From NCBI GenBank assembly GCA_016584305.1, contig JACEEZ010017937.1:116255-180254 (forward strand): DNA of 64,000 nt, in the 5' to 3' direction. The notes beneath the pieces are model-generated. The model was not told the origin of the DNA, searched no databases, and worked only from the letters and a program-made list of their open reading frames with translations. Origin of the DNA: Chionoecetes opilio. Its lineage: Eukaryota; Arthropoda; Malacostraca; Decapoda; Majidae. Positions 1 to 10,200 of this stretch are shown here, piece by piece. Within the stretch, counting starts at the first letter, position 1; each line of letters opens with the position of its first letter. The translations under genes were made by a program, and so were the position numbers.

Positions 1-104
1 CAAACGAAGCGAGTCAACCCTTCTCCCCCACCCACTCCCAGTATTCCACGATGAAAAAAACACATTCGCTTCGTCTCTTGACCTATCATATTCTCATTCT
101 CCCT

Positions 105-193
105 TCAAGACCTACACGAAGGATTTCGCCATCGGGTAGCGTGACGAAACCTCCAGCCTTGTCATGGAGAAGTCTTAGCGAGTCGCAGTGAGG
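105..193 (-). other. 28S 3'-terminus / 3' ETS fragment
   Basis: On the minus strand the segment reads CCTCACTGCGACTCGCTAAG and onward. This resembles the end of metazoan 28S (TGCGATCC then CTGAGATTCAGCC) and the window's own 28S end at 34756-34800. The rest of 28S is absent here, so it is a detached terminus plus 3' flank. The same module recurs at 24205-24296, 40462-40551, 41295-41377 and 63784-63852, and in degenerate form in the 33341-34755 repeats. Confidence 0.55.
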
Positions 194-351
194 TACCTCC
201 CGCAACCTAAGTTTAGTCTGGCCGGGCGGGCTGAATGAACGAATGAAGAGGCCTACTAATCTTACCCTCAGTCATTCTCACCGCTGCTTCTACCCGGCGA
301 GCTTGTGAGATATCAATCATATCACATCATCCCGCAACATGACCGACGTGA

Positions 352-396
352 TGCCGTCGTCGACGGCAGGCTTGATGATCAAGAAACCGGTCGACC
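352..396. promoter_or_regulatory. Cluster of three perfect palindromes in spacer
   Basis: Three palindromes lie nearly back to back: TGCCGTCGTCGACGGCA (352-368), CTTGATGATCAAG (371-383) and GGTCGACC (389-396). The cluster recurs near 40707 and 24462, and less perfectly near 24774 and 24995. GGTCGACC equals the core of the vertebrate Pol I terminator (Sal box); the minus strand agrees with about 13 of 17 defined positions. A terminator or fork-barrier role is inference only. Confidence 0.3.
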
Positions 397-1035
397 CTCC
401 TCCCTCGCATATACCTCAAGGCAAGGCAGGTCGGGCGGCCTTCATAGGGTAGCCAAAACTAAGTCACTCTCAACTCCTCCGACCCAGCCCGTCCAGCGCT
501 ACTGGTGTCGTTACCGTGACAATAGCGAGTGCCTGGGTGAGGGGCCCTAGAAAAAAGTTTTTTCATTCTCGTTTTTTTTTTTTCCGAGTGAACCCTTTCG
601 GCTAGCCATGTAGGGCAAGAATTCTTTCCCCTGCCCAAACCGGGGGAACACATTCGCTTCGTCTCGACGAAATTTGCGTTCACTCACTAGGGGGAAACGA
701 GAAAAAAGTAGTAAGGGTCTGTGTAAGCGTTTATAGTTATTGTCCCTGCCGCAAAAATCGCCCGGGCCCGGGGGGGAAAAATTTCAACATCCCTAGATTT
801 ATCTTACCACTCACTTTCCTTTTCCATACTTGCCCGGGCCAGCCCAACCCAAAAAGTTTGAGTTGATTTTCTTTGCCCCCCTAAATAAAAAAATTCCCCT
901 TCATGACCCCCGGATGTTCTTGACCTGTCGCTTCTCCTTTCCCTTCAAGACTTCCCCTCCTCTAAACTATTTTTAAGACTTAAAACGGAGGTTTTCGCCA
1001 TCGGGTACCCGGTACCCAAACCCCACCCTTGAACC

Positions 1036-1354
1036 CAAGCAGAAAAAGGGCTGGGATGTTTGGGCGGCCCAGACAAAAAAAAAAAGTACAGCTTTGTACG
1101 CGGAAATTGGCGAAAAACCCGGCTGCCGGGGACTTTATGGCTGGAATCCCAGTGGCCTTATCCCAAGCTCCCCCAACCCCCAATTTTAGAGCCGCGCCCA
1201 AAAGGGACTTTTAACTTGGGGGCCCACGCCTTCGTGTTGAGGACATTTTAGCGATGCCCAAAAGGGGGCGGTAAAAGGCACCAACAAACCACCACCTGTG
1301 GTGGGTGAAAATCCCGAGGATGGTTTAATGAGGAAACCCCTCGGCGGGGAATGA
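1036..1354 (-). other. ITS2 plus 5.8S 3' end, low quality, fused to 18S
   Basis: This aligns, with many indels, to 41386-41682 and to the true ITS2 at 39535-39830; for example, CACCACCTGTGGTGGGTGA is conserved near 1290. The higher-coordinate edge runs straight into 18S (CCTGTTATT... near 1358), so on the minus strand an 18S fragment is followed by the 5.8S 3' end and ITS2 with no ITS1 between. Confidence 0.6.
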
Positions 1355-1724
1355 GGGCCCTGTTATTCCCTCAATCTCGTGCGGCTAAAAAATTGTCCCT
1401 TATCCCCAAAGGAAGTTTGGGGAACGGGGACCCCAAGGCGGGACCCTTTTTGACTATTTAGGGGCCCCAGGCTCGTTTGTTATGGGGAATTAACCAGACA
1501 AATGCTCCCCCAAACCCTAAAGAACGGCCATCCCACCCCCACCCCTGAATCGGAAAGAGTTTCCCCGATCTGTCAACCCTTTACGGTTGTCGGTTTGGTG
1601 GGGGGTCCCCGTGTTGAGTAAAATTAACCCGCGGGGCCCCAAATCCTGGGGGTCCCCTTCCCGTCAATTCCTTTAAGTTTAAACCTTTGCAACCATATTT
1701 CCCCCCGGGGAAGCCAAAAAATTT
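1355..1724 (-). rRNA. 18S rRNA fragment, unit U1 (truncated, low quality)
   Basis: This is reverse-complement 18S, from the region of GATTGAGCAATAACAGG back to CTTTGGCTTCCGGGGG. The 18S 3' part is missing because the fragment is fused to ITS2/5.8S sequence at 1354. There are many indels. It is the leftmost member of the left truncated-rDNA array. Confidence 0.65.
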
Positions 1725-1827
1725 TTCTTTGTTTTTTAGGTGGTATTTTTGGCAAATCACAAAACCGACGCCAGTTTTGGTGCGGTCTTCATCGACCCAC
1801 ACCCGATTTGATCCACCTTTAAGGTTG
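1725..1827 (-). rRNA. 5.8S rRNA 5' fragment, unit U1
   Basis: The minus strand gives a damaged GGTGGATCAnTCGG...GTCGATGAAGACCGCA 5.8S start and stops about 100 nt in, where it meets the 18S fragment at 1724. ITS1 of the next unit occupies 1828-2685. Confidence 0.6.
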
Positions 1828-2685
1828 TATTTTTATATTGACGTCGGGTGTGCCAACTTTTACCCTGATTTCCAAAAATTTCCCCTTGCCTCAAGAGACC
1901 ATGTGGGAAAAAACTTAGATATGGGTTTAAAGGTTGTCGTAGAGTGACAGGTATTGAAGGTTTTAAAAAAAAGATTCAGCGCTAAAACACCCCACTGGGC
2001 GGTGGGGCCAAAGGACCAAAAAACTTTAGAAACGACCGGGACTCGTTCCCTTTAAATTTTTCCCAACCAAGCTCCCGGATGCTCTGCCGGGAGAGGTTGT
2101 TTAGTAAGGCAACGTAAAACCCACCCCCCTTTCCAGTGGTAAGCGTGTTATGGGTTACCCCGTACCCTTTCACTTGAGGGGGGGGAGAAGTAGTTTAATA
2201 ACATGGGTATAAAGCGGGTCTGTCGAAAACAGTTTTACTGCTGATGGTTAGGGTTCTGGCCGGGGGAGCCACTTGAATAAACAAAATCAGAGTTAGGCAA
2301 GACACAAACCCTCTAACAGCGCTACACCGCCCAACTCATCTCTGCTTCCTGCCGAAACCCCGTTTCCGGGGAAAATTTACCCGTATGAGAGCGCAGAAAA
2401 TCGAGCAAAATATTAGGGGGGTGTGGGCAACGTGGGGGGGGGAAAAAAGCTTGGCCCCTGATGCCTAGTCAAGATGGTAGTGGTATTTATTGTAGTTATG
2501 TGTATATTAGGGGGGAAAACGAGTACTACGCACCCTCCTCCCGAAAAACACACCCACACACACACAAAAACACTACTTTTTTTTTTTTTTTAAATTTCTT
2601 AAATTCTTTTCTATTTCTTACCCGGGCCCGGCCCACCCATAATTTTGGTTAATTTTCCCTTTTCCCCCCTGAAAGAAAATTCTTT

Positions 2686-3390
2686 AAATGACCCCTTCCG
2701 AAAGGTTTCACCTAGGGAAAACCTTTTTTAGGGATTTTTAAATTTCCCTCTAAATGATAAATTTTAGCCCATCTTTCCGTCAGCTCGAGGAGCCGAAAGC
2801 CCACCCCCGAACTGGACCCGGACCAAAAAGCGCCAGTAAAAAGGGCCCTCACAAAAATAATTCAATGGGTTTTAGTAGCGACGGGGGGGGTTTTACAAAG
2901 GGCGGGGAAACTTTAATCAACGCAAGCTAAAAACTTGCGGCTTACTGGGAATCCCTCGTTATGGGGGGACTTTTGAAAACCCCGAAACCCCTATCATGAA
3001 AAGTTTTCAACGGGTTCTAAGGGATCCCAGACCTGTTTTTGCTCAATCCGTGGGGCTGAATTGCTGCTATCCCTCTAAGAAGCTGCGAACTGGACACCAA
3101 TTGGGGGAAAATTCCGTGGGGACTAGTTAGTAGGCCAGAGTTCGTTTGTTATGGAATTAACCGGGAAAAAATCGCTCCCCCAAAACTAAAAACCCGGCCA
3201 TGAACCACCACCCATTGAATCGGGGAAAGAGCTTCGATTGTCAACCCTTTACGGTGTCTGGTCCTGGAGGCCCCCAGGGTTGAGTAAAAATTAACCCGCG
3301 GGCCTCCACCCCTGGGGGTTTCCCTTTCCGTAAATTTCCCTTTTAAGTTTAGCTTTGAAACCATATTTCCCCCGGAAGCCAAAAAACTTT
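2686..3390 (-). rRNA. 18S rRNA 3' part, unit U2 (low quality)
   Basis: The 18S 3' terminus lies near 2686 (degenerate GGAAGGGGTCATTTAAAG on the minus strand) and the fragment runs to the truncation at CTTTTTGGCTTCC near 3390. Base quality is poor throughout. The 5.8S fragment follows at 3391-3498. Confidence 0.7.
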
Positions 3391-3498
3391 TCTTGGTCGT
3401 TTGTATTGGGTGGTTTTTTGGGCAAATCACAAAACCGACGCGAGCTTGCTGCGGTTTTCATCGACCCACGGGGCCGAGGACCCAAACCGTTAAGATTT
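3391..3498 (-). rRNA. 5.8S rRNA 5' fragment, unit U2
   Basis: The motif GTCGATGAAAACCGCAGCAA on the minus strand, with degraded flanks, marks the 5.8S start. ITS1 on the minus-strand 5' side of the next 18S fragment... is absent; ITS1 that belongs with U3 lies at 3499-4361. Confidence 0.6.
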
Positions 3499-4361
3499 GT
3501 ATTTTTTTTATTGACGTCGGGGCTTTTCCCGCCCTTTTATCTGACTTCCACAATCTCGCCCAAGAGACCATGGGGAAGACTTGGGACTAGGGGTTTAAAG
3601 GTTTTTTGTATTAGTGACAGGTAGTTTTAAGGGTTTTAAAAAAAGATTCAGTCCCAACATTTCAGGGGCGGCTGCGGCCGAGACCAAAAACGTAGTACGA
3701 TTTGGACTCGGTTCCCTTTAAAATTTTCCAACCAAGCTCCCGGATGCTCTGCCCGGGAGAGGTTTTTTTAAAAAAGGGGAAAGTCCCAACCACCCCCCTT
3801 TTCCAGTGTTTTAAGGCGGTTATAGTCTACCCTCGAAAGGCCGTCACTTGACGGGGAGGGAGAAAGTAGTATTAAAAAAAAGGGGGTCATCAGCAGTCTG
3901 CGAAAACAGTCTATGCTGAGGGGTTAGGGGGGTTCGGGCCCGGGGGACCCATTTGAATGAACGAATCAGCAGCTAGCACAGACCCCAAACCCCTTTTAAA
4001 GCGCACACCCCCCCAAACTCACCCTCTGTTTCCCCTCCCGAAAGCCCCGTTTCCGGGGAACCCCGGGTATGAGGCGCAGAGATCGAGGAAAAAATATTAG
4101 GGGTTTGTGGGGGTTTCAACGTAGAGAGCTTGGTTGACCCTATTTCAGAATGGTAGGGGTTAGTATGTAGTTATTTTATATATTAGGGGGGGGGACAACG
4201 AGATTTTACGCCCCCTCCCGTAACAAACCCAACACACCACCACATCACGTACTTTTTTTTTTTTCATTTTTTTAAAAATTGTTCTTTACTTTTTACCCGG
4301 GCCCGGCCCCCCATAATTTGGGGGTTTAAGTTTTTTTGCCCCCTTGAACAGAAAAATTCGT

Positions 4362-4962
4362 TAATGACCCTTTCCGCGGGTTTCACCAAAGGGAAAACCC
4401 TTTTTAAAGTTTTATTTCCCCTCAAATGAAAAAATTTTTAACATTTTCCGTCAGCTCGAGGACCCAAAAAGGGCCCAGCAAAACGGGGAACCCGGCATCC
4501 AAAGCGCCAGTCCAAAAAGGCAAATTTAAATCATTCAATGGGTAGTGCGAGGGCGGGTGTACAAAGGGGCGGGGGCCCGAAATCAAGGGGAAAAGCTAAA
4601 TGATTTGCGCTTACTGGGAACCCTCGTTCATGGGAGACAATTGCAAACCCGAATCCCTATCATGAAAAGATTTCAACGGGTTCTAAGGGTATCACAGACC
4701 TGTTATTGCTCAATCTCGTGCGGCTAGAATTGCTGCTTATCCCTCTAAGAAGCTGCGAACTGGACACCAATTGCTGGAGATCCGTCGACTAGTTAGTAGG
4801 CCAGAGTCTCGTTTGTTATCGGAATTAACCAGACAAATCGCTCCACCAACTAAGAACGGCCATGCACCACCACCCACTGAATCGAGAAAGAGCTCTCGAT
4901 CTGTCAATCCTTACGGTGTCTGGTCCTGGTGAGGTTCCCCGTGTTGAGTCAAATTAAGCCGC

Positions 4963-5011
<49 letters not shown>

Positions 5012-5047
5012 TTTGCAACCATACTTCCCCCGGAAGCCAAAGACTTT
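4362..5047 (-). rRNA. 18S rRNA 3' part, unit U3
   Basis: The 3' terminus (GGGTCATTAACG on the minus strand) is at 4362. The first ~250 bases are noisy, but from ~4600 the sequence is clean and matches the right-hand array. The shared internal deletion is visible at about 4676-4700. Confidence 0.85.
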
Positions 5048-5145
5048 TCTTTGTATTAGGTGGTATTCTTGCAAATCACATACCGACGCGCAGCTTGCTG
5101 CGGTCTTCATCGACCCACGAGCCGAGTGATCCACCGTTAAGAGTT
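5048..5145 (-). rRNA. 5.8S rRNA 5' fragment, unit U3
   Basis: This is a clean copy: CGGTGGATCACTCGGCTCGT then GTCGATGAAGACCGCAGCAA on the minus strand, ending in the short junction form (ATACAAAGAAAAG) at 18S. Confidence 0.85.
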
Positions 5146-5975
5146 GTATTTTTATATTGACGTCGGGCTGTGCCGACTTTTATCTGACTTCCACAATCTC
5201 TGCCTCAAGAGACCATGTGGGAAGACTTAGTACTATGGGTTTGAAGGTTTGTCGTAGTAGTGACAGGTAGTGTTAAGGTTTAAAAAAGATTCAGTCGCTC
5301 AACACTCACTGGGCGGCTGCGGCCGAGACCAGAACGTAGTACGACTCTGGACTCTTGTTACCTTAATTTTCCAACCAAGCTCCCGGATGCTCTGCCCGGG
5401 AGAGGTTGTTTAGTAAGGCAACGTACCACCACCACCCTTCCAGTGTGTAAGCGTGTTATAGTCTACCCTCGTAGCCGTCACTTGACGGGAGGGAGAAGTA
5501 GTATTAATAACATGGGTCATCAGCAGTCTGTCGCAACAGTCTACTGCTGATGGTTAGGTGTTCTGGCCGGGGGAGCCACTTGAATGAACGAATCAGCAGC
5601 TAGGCACAGACACAAACCCTCTAACAGCGCTACACCGCCCAACTCATCTCTGCTTCCTGCCGAAAGCCCCGTTTCCGGGGACTTATCCCGTATGAGAGCG
5701 CAGAGATCGAGGCAAAATATTAGCGGTGTGTGGGTCAACGTAGAGAGCTTGGTCTGATGCCTAGTCAAGATGGTAGTGGTAGTATGTATGTTATGTAGTA
5801 TATTAGGGGGAGGACAACGAGTACTTACGCACCCTCCTCCCGTCAACACACCCACACACACACACACACTCACGTACTTTTTTTTTATTCACTCTTATAT
5901 TCTGTTCATACTTCTTACCCGGGCCCGGCCACCCATAAGTTTTGGTTAAGTTTCTTTGCCGCTGAACAGCAAATT

Positions 5976-5978
<3 letters not shown>
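5146..5978 (-). other. ITS1, representative clean copy (~830 nt)
   Basis: This is the spacer between 18S and 5.8S, and is complete here between both boundaries. Seen: a (CA)n tract near 5852-5870, a T-run at 5878-5887, a GC-rich block near 5919-5935, and a self-complementary stretch CATCAGCAG...CTGCTGATG near 5518-5552. Equivalent ITS1 copies lie at 1828-2685, 3499-4361, 42135-42977, 43751-44708, 45597-46427, 47198-48034, 48809-49652, 51403-52239, 53003-53834, 54593-55347, 56054-56816 and 57543-58383, with partial copies at 6750-7264, 39967-40016 and 50427-50865. Confidence 0.85.
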
Positions 5979-6016
<38 letters not shown>

Positions 6017-6140
6017 ACGACTTTTACTTCCTCTTAAATGATAAAGTTTAGACATCTTTCCGTCAGCTCGAGGAGCCGAAAGCCCAGCGAACTGGACCCG
6101 GCATCCAAGAGCGCCAGTCCGAAGGCCTCACTAAATCATT

Positions 6141-6186
<46 letters not shown>

Positions 6187-6568
6187 ATCAACGCAAGCTC
6201 ATGACTTGCGCTTACTGGGAATCCCTCGTTCATGGGAGACAATTGCAAACCCGAATCCCTATCATGAAAAGATTTCAACGGTTCTTAAGGGTATCACAGA
6301 CTGTTATTGCTCAATCTCGTGCGGCTAGAATTGCTGCTTATCCCTCTAAGAAGCTGCGAACTGGACACCAATTGCTGGAGATCCGTCGACTAGTTAGTAG
6401 GCCAGAGTCTCGTTTGTTATCGGAATTAAACCAGACAAATCGCTCCACCAAACTAAGAACGGCCATGCACCACCACCCACTGAATCGAGAAAGAGCTCTC
6501 GATCTGTCCAATCCTTACGGTGTCCTGGTCCTGGTGAGGTTCCCCGTGTTTGAGTCAAATTAAGCCGC

Positions 6569-6617
<49 letters not shown>

Positions 6618-6651
6618 TTTGCAACCATACTTCCCCGGAAGCCAAAGACTT
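5979..6651 (-). rRNA. 18S rRNA 3' part, unit U4 (deleted internally)
   Basis: The minus strand ends in GTAGGTGAACCTGCGGAAGG ATCATTA, the canonical eukaryotic 18S 3' end, and includes the TTGTACACACCGCCCGTCGC decoding-site region. It begins at AAGTCTTTGG, so the 5' ~60% of 18S is missing. Near 6275-6295 the minus strand passes from CCCTTAGA directly to ACCCGTTG, omitting the segment that holds the near-universal GCACGCGCGCTACACTGA. It is therefore an rDNA fragment and not a working 18S gene. Confidence 0.9.
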
Positions 6652-6749
6652 TTCTTTGTATTAGTGGTATTCTGCAAATCACATACCGACGCGCAGCTTG
6701 CTGCGGTCTTCATCGACCCACGAGCCGAGTGATCCACCGTTAAGAGTTG
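6652..6749 (-). rRNA. 5.8S rRNA 5' fragment, unit U4
   Basis: The 5.8S start is clean on the minus strand (CTTAACGGTGGATCACTCGG). Two single-base losses occur in the junction part compared with U3. Partial ITS1 follows at 6750-7264 and decays into C-rich noise just before the N at 7265. Confidence 0.85.
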
Positions 6750-7264
6750 TATTTTTATATTGACGTCGGGCTGTGCCGACTTTTATCTGATCTTCCACAA
6801 TCTCTGCCTCAAGAGACATGTGGGAAGACTTAGTACTATGGGTTTGAAGGTTTGTCGTAGTAGTGACAGGTAGTGTTAAGGTTTAAAAAAGATTCAGTCG
6901 CTCAACACTCACTGGGCGGCTGCGGCCGAGACCAGAACGTAGTACGACTCTGGACTCTTGTTACCTTACTTTTCCAACCAAGCTCCGGATGCTCTGCCCG
7001 GGAGAGGTTGTTTAGTAAGGCAACGTACCACCACCACCCTTCCAGTGTGTAAGCGTTTTATAGTCTACCCTCGTAGCCGTCACTTGACGGGAGGGAGAAG
7101 TAGTAGTAGTATTAATAACATGGGTCATCAGCAGTCTGTCGCAACAGTCTACTGCTGATGGGTTTGTGTGTTTTGTGCCGGGGGAGCCACTTGAATGAAC
7201 GAATCAAGCTAGGCACAGACACAAACCCTTAACAGGCCCCCCCTACAACCCCGACTACCCAAAA

Positions 7265-7265
7265 N
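7265..7265. other. Assembly join (single N)
   Basis: ITS1 stops abruptly and 354 bp spacer repeats begin on the other side. The same kind of one-base join occurs at 27365, 40017, 50866 and 58719, so linkage across these points is not proven by the sequence. Confidence 0.85.
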
Positions 7266-10200
7266 AAAAAATTTTCGCTAATTACTCTATAGCCGAACAT
7301 TAAATCACATCTTACGACCAACTTCATTATAATGTTACGCTATTTGGCCCGGTTTCAAGCGGCAGCCGGGCGGCGCTATCCGTTTTAACCGGCCTTACGG
7401 CTTCATTTCATCGCGCGACTCCGAAGTTCGATTTACCCGCGATTCCGGAGATCGCGATTTATAAAATCTCCTGTGCTTGACTTATGGAGTAATATAAAAA
7501 TCCTGCACTGATTAAGTTCGATTAATTTTTTAAAAATCTCCGTAATAGGATGCATCATCAAAATACTCTCGACCAACGTTATATACAATAACCTCATAGT
7601 CCCGTGTTACAACGTTAACGCCTTTTGTGGGCCGGTCGTTCTAAGGCACCGGGCGGTAGCTCCTTTAATTTCATCGCGCTCTAACGTTCATCCGCCCAGC
7701 CAATTCGAATTTTTTTAATCCGAATTTTGTTTTCCCAGGAGTCAAAAAAAATAGCTCGCAACTGATTATAGTCTCGAGTTAATTTTTAAAAATGCACAGA
7801 GGCACGATAAAGAGATGATTCGACTTATATATATCTAACCGTAATTAGGGCATGCATACATGTCAAAAGTCACATCTCTACGACCAAAACTTTCATTATA
7901 CATCGTTAACGCTTCATTTTGGTCCCGGTGGTTCAAGCGGCGAGCGGGGGGCGGCTAGCTCGCTTCTTAATTCCCGGGCTCTTAACGGCTTCATACCTCT
8001 CGCGCAGCCACTCCGGGCAAGAAATTCGAATTTTTTTTTCCCGGATCCGTGTATGCGTCGCCAGGAGTAAAAAAATATATCCCGATCGCAATGACTATAG
8101 TTTCGAGTTAATTTTTAAAAATGCACGAGGCCACGATAAAGAGATGATTCGATTTATATAACTCGTAATTAGGCGCATGCATACATGTCAAAATCAATCC
8201 TACGACCAAAAATCTTCATTATACAGCGGTAAGCCTTCATTTGTGTCACGGGGTTTTCAAGCGGCGAGCCGGGCGGGCGGCTAGCTCCGCTTTTAATTTC
8301 ATCGCGCTCTAACGGCTTCATTACCTCTCGCCGTCAGCCAACTCCCGGCCAACTTTTTTGAAATTGAATTTTTTTTATTCTCCGGATTCGTGTATGCGTG
8401 TCGCAGGAGTCAGAAAAAAAATCTCCGCTCGCAATCTGACTAAGTTCTCGAGTAATTTTTTAAAAAATGCACAGAGGGGCACGATAAAGAGATGATCTAG
8501 AATTATATTCTACTCTCCGTAATTAGGAGCATGCATACATGTCAAAATCACATCTCTACGACCAAAACTCTTCATTATACACGTTAACGCCTTCATTTGT
8601 GGTCCGCGTTGGTTTGCAAGCGGCGAGCCGGGCGGGCGGCTAGCTTCGCTTCTTAATTGCACCGCCCCCCTCCGGGATCTTAACGCTTCATACCTCTCGC
8701 CGCAGCCACTCCCGCAAGAAATTCGAATTTTTTATCCTGGATTCCGGTTATGGTGTCGCCAGGAGTAGAAAAAAAAATCTCGCTCGCAATCTGGACTTAT
8801 AGTTTCGAGTTATTTTTAAAAACTGCACAGAGGCAACGATAAAGAGATGATTCGACTTATTATACTCTCCGTAATTAGGGCGCATGCATACATGTCAAAA
8901 TACATCTCTACGGACCAAAACTCTTCATTATACATCGTTACGCCTTCTTTGTGTCCCGGTGTTTCAAGCCCCGTCCCCCCCCCTGTGAGCCGGGCGGGCG
9001 TGCTAGCTCCGTTTCTAATTTAACCGGGCTCTTAACGGCTTCATACCTCTCGCGCAGCAAACTCACGGCTAAGAAATTCGAAAATTTTTTTTCTCCCGGA
9101 TTCCGTGTATGCGTGTTCGCAGGGTAGAAAAAAAAATCTCGCTCGCAATATGATAACTTATAGTTCTCGAGTTAATTTTTTAAAAATGCACAGAGGCCAC
9201 GATAAGAGATGATTCGACTTATATATACTTCCGTAATTAGGCGAGCATTACATGTCAAAATCACACTCTACGACAAAAAAACTCTTCATTATACATCGCT
9301 AACGCCTTCATTTGTGGTCCCGGTGGTTTCAAGCGGGCGAGCCGGGCGGGGGGCTAGCTCCGCTTCTTCATTTACCGGGCTCTTCTTAACGGCTTCATAC
9401 CTCTCGTGCCGCAGGGCCACTCCCGGCAAGAAATTCGAATTTTTTTTATCCCGGATCAGTGTAGGAGTGTCGAAAGGAGTTAAGACAAAAAAAAAATCTC
9501 CCGCTCGCAATCTGGACTTATAGTTCTCGAGTTAATTTTTTTTAAAATGCAACAGAGGCCACGATAAAGAGAATGACGACTGATATTACTCTCCGTAATT
9601 AGGCGCAAGCCTACATGTCCAAAATCAAATCTCTAACGACAAAACTCTTCATTATACATCGAACGCCTTCATTTGTGGTCCCGGTGGTTCAAGCGGCGAC
9701 GCCGGGCGGGCGCGTAGCTCCGTTCTTAATTTCACCGGGCTCTTAACGGTTCATACCTCTCGCCGCAACCAACTCCGGCAAGAAAATCGAATTTTTTTAT
9801 CCCGGATTCCGTGTATGCGTGTCGCCAGGAGTAGAAAAAACAAATCTCCGCTCGCAATCGGCTTATAGTGTCTCGAGTTAATTTTTTAAAAATGCACAAG
9901 AGGGCCACGATAAAGAGGATGATTCGACTTATATATACTCTCCTTAATTAGCGCATGTATACATGTCAAAATCACATCTCCTACGACCAAAACTCTTATT
10001 TATAACATCGTTAACGCATTCAATTGTGGTCCCGGGGTTTTCACGCGGCGAGCGGCGAGGCGGCTGCTCCCGTTTCTTAATTTCTACCGGTCTAACGGCG
10101 TATACCTCTCGCCGCAGCAACTCCCGGCAAGATTCGAATTTTGTTTATCCGGATTCCGTGTATTGCGTGCGCAAGGACGTAGAAAAAAAAATCTCGCTAC

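Larger units (their letters stand above)
1..1035 (-). other. rDNA spacer (3' ETS/IGS), copy of 40357-41377
   Basis: This is non-coding spacer. The first ~550 bases match 40357-40910 almost base for base, apart from a 4-nt indel in the AATG run near 245 and a few substitutions. It contains a 28S-terminus-like piece (105-193), a palindrome cluster (352-396), one ~377 bp-type spacer unit from about 445, and an 18S-end mimic around 850-930. After ~550 the consensus degrades, with long A, T, C and G runs and many indels, so short open frames there are meaningless. Confidence 0.8.

Noticed and set aside
5541..5873. 110-aa open frame recurring in several units (MSVCVCVGVLTGGG...)
   Set aside because: It is ITS1 read through the GT/CA microsatellite; it shifts or breaks when the repeat changes length.
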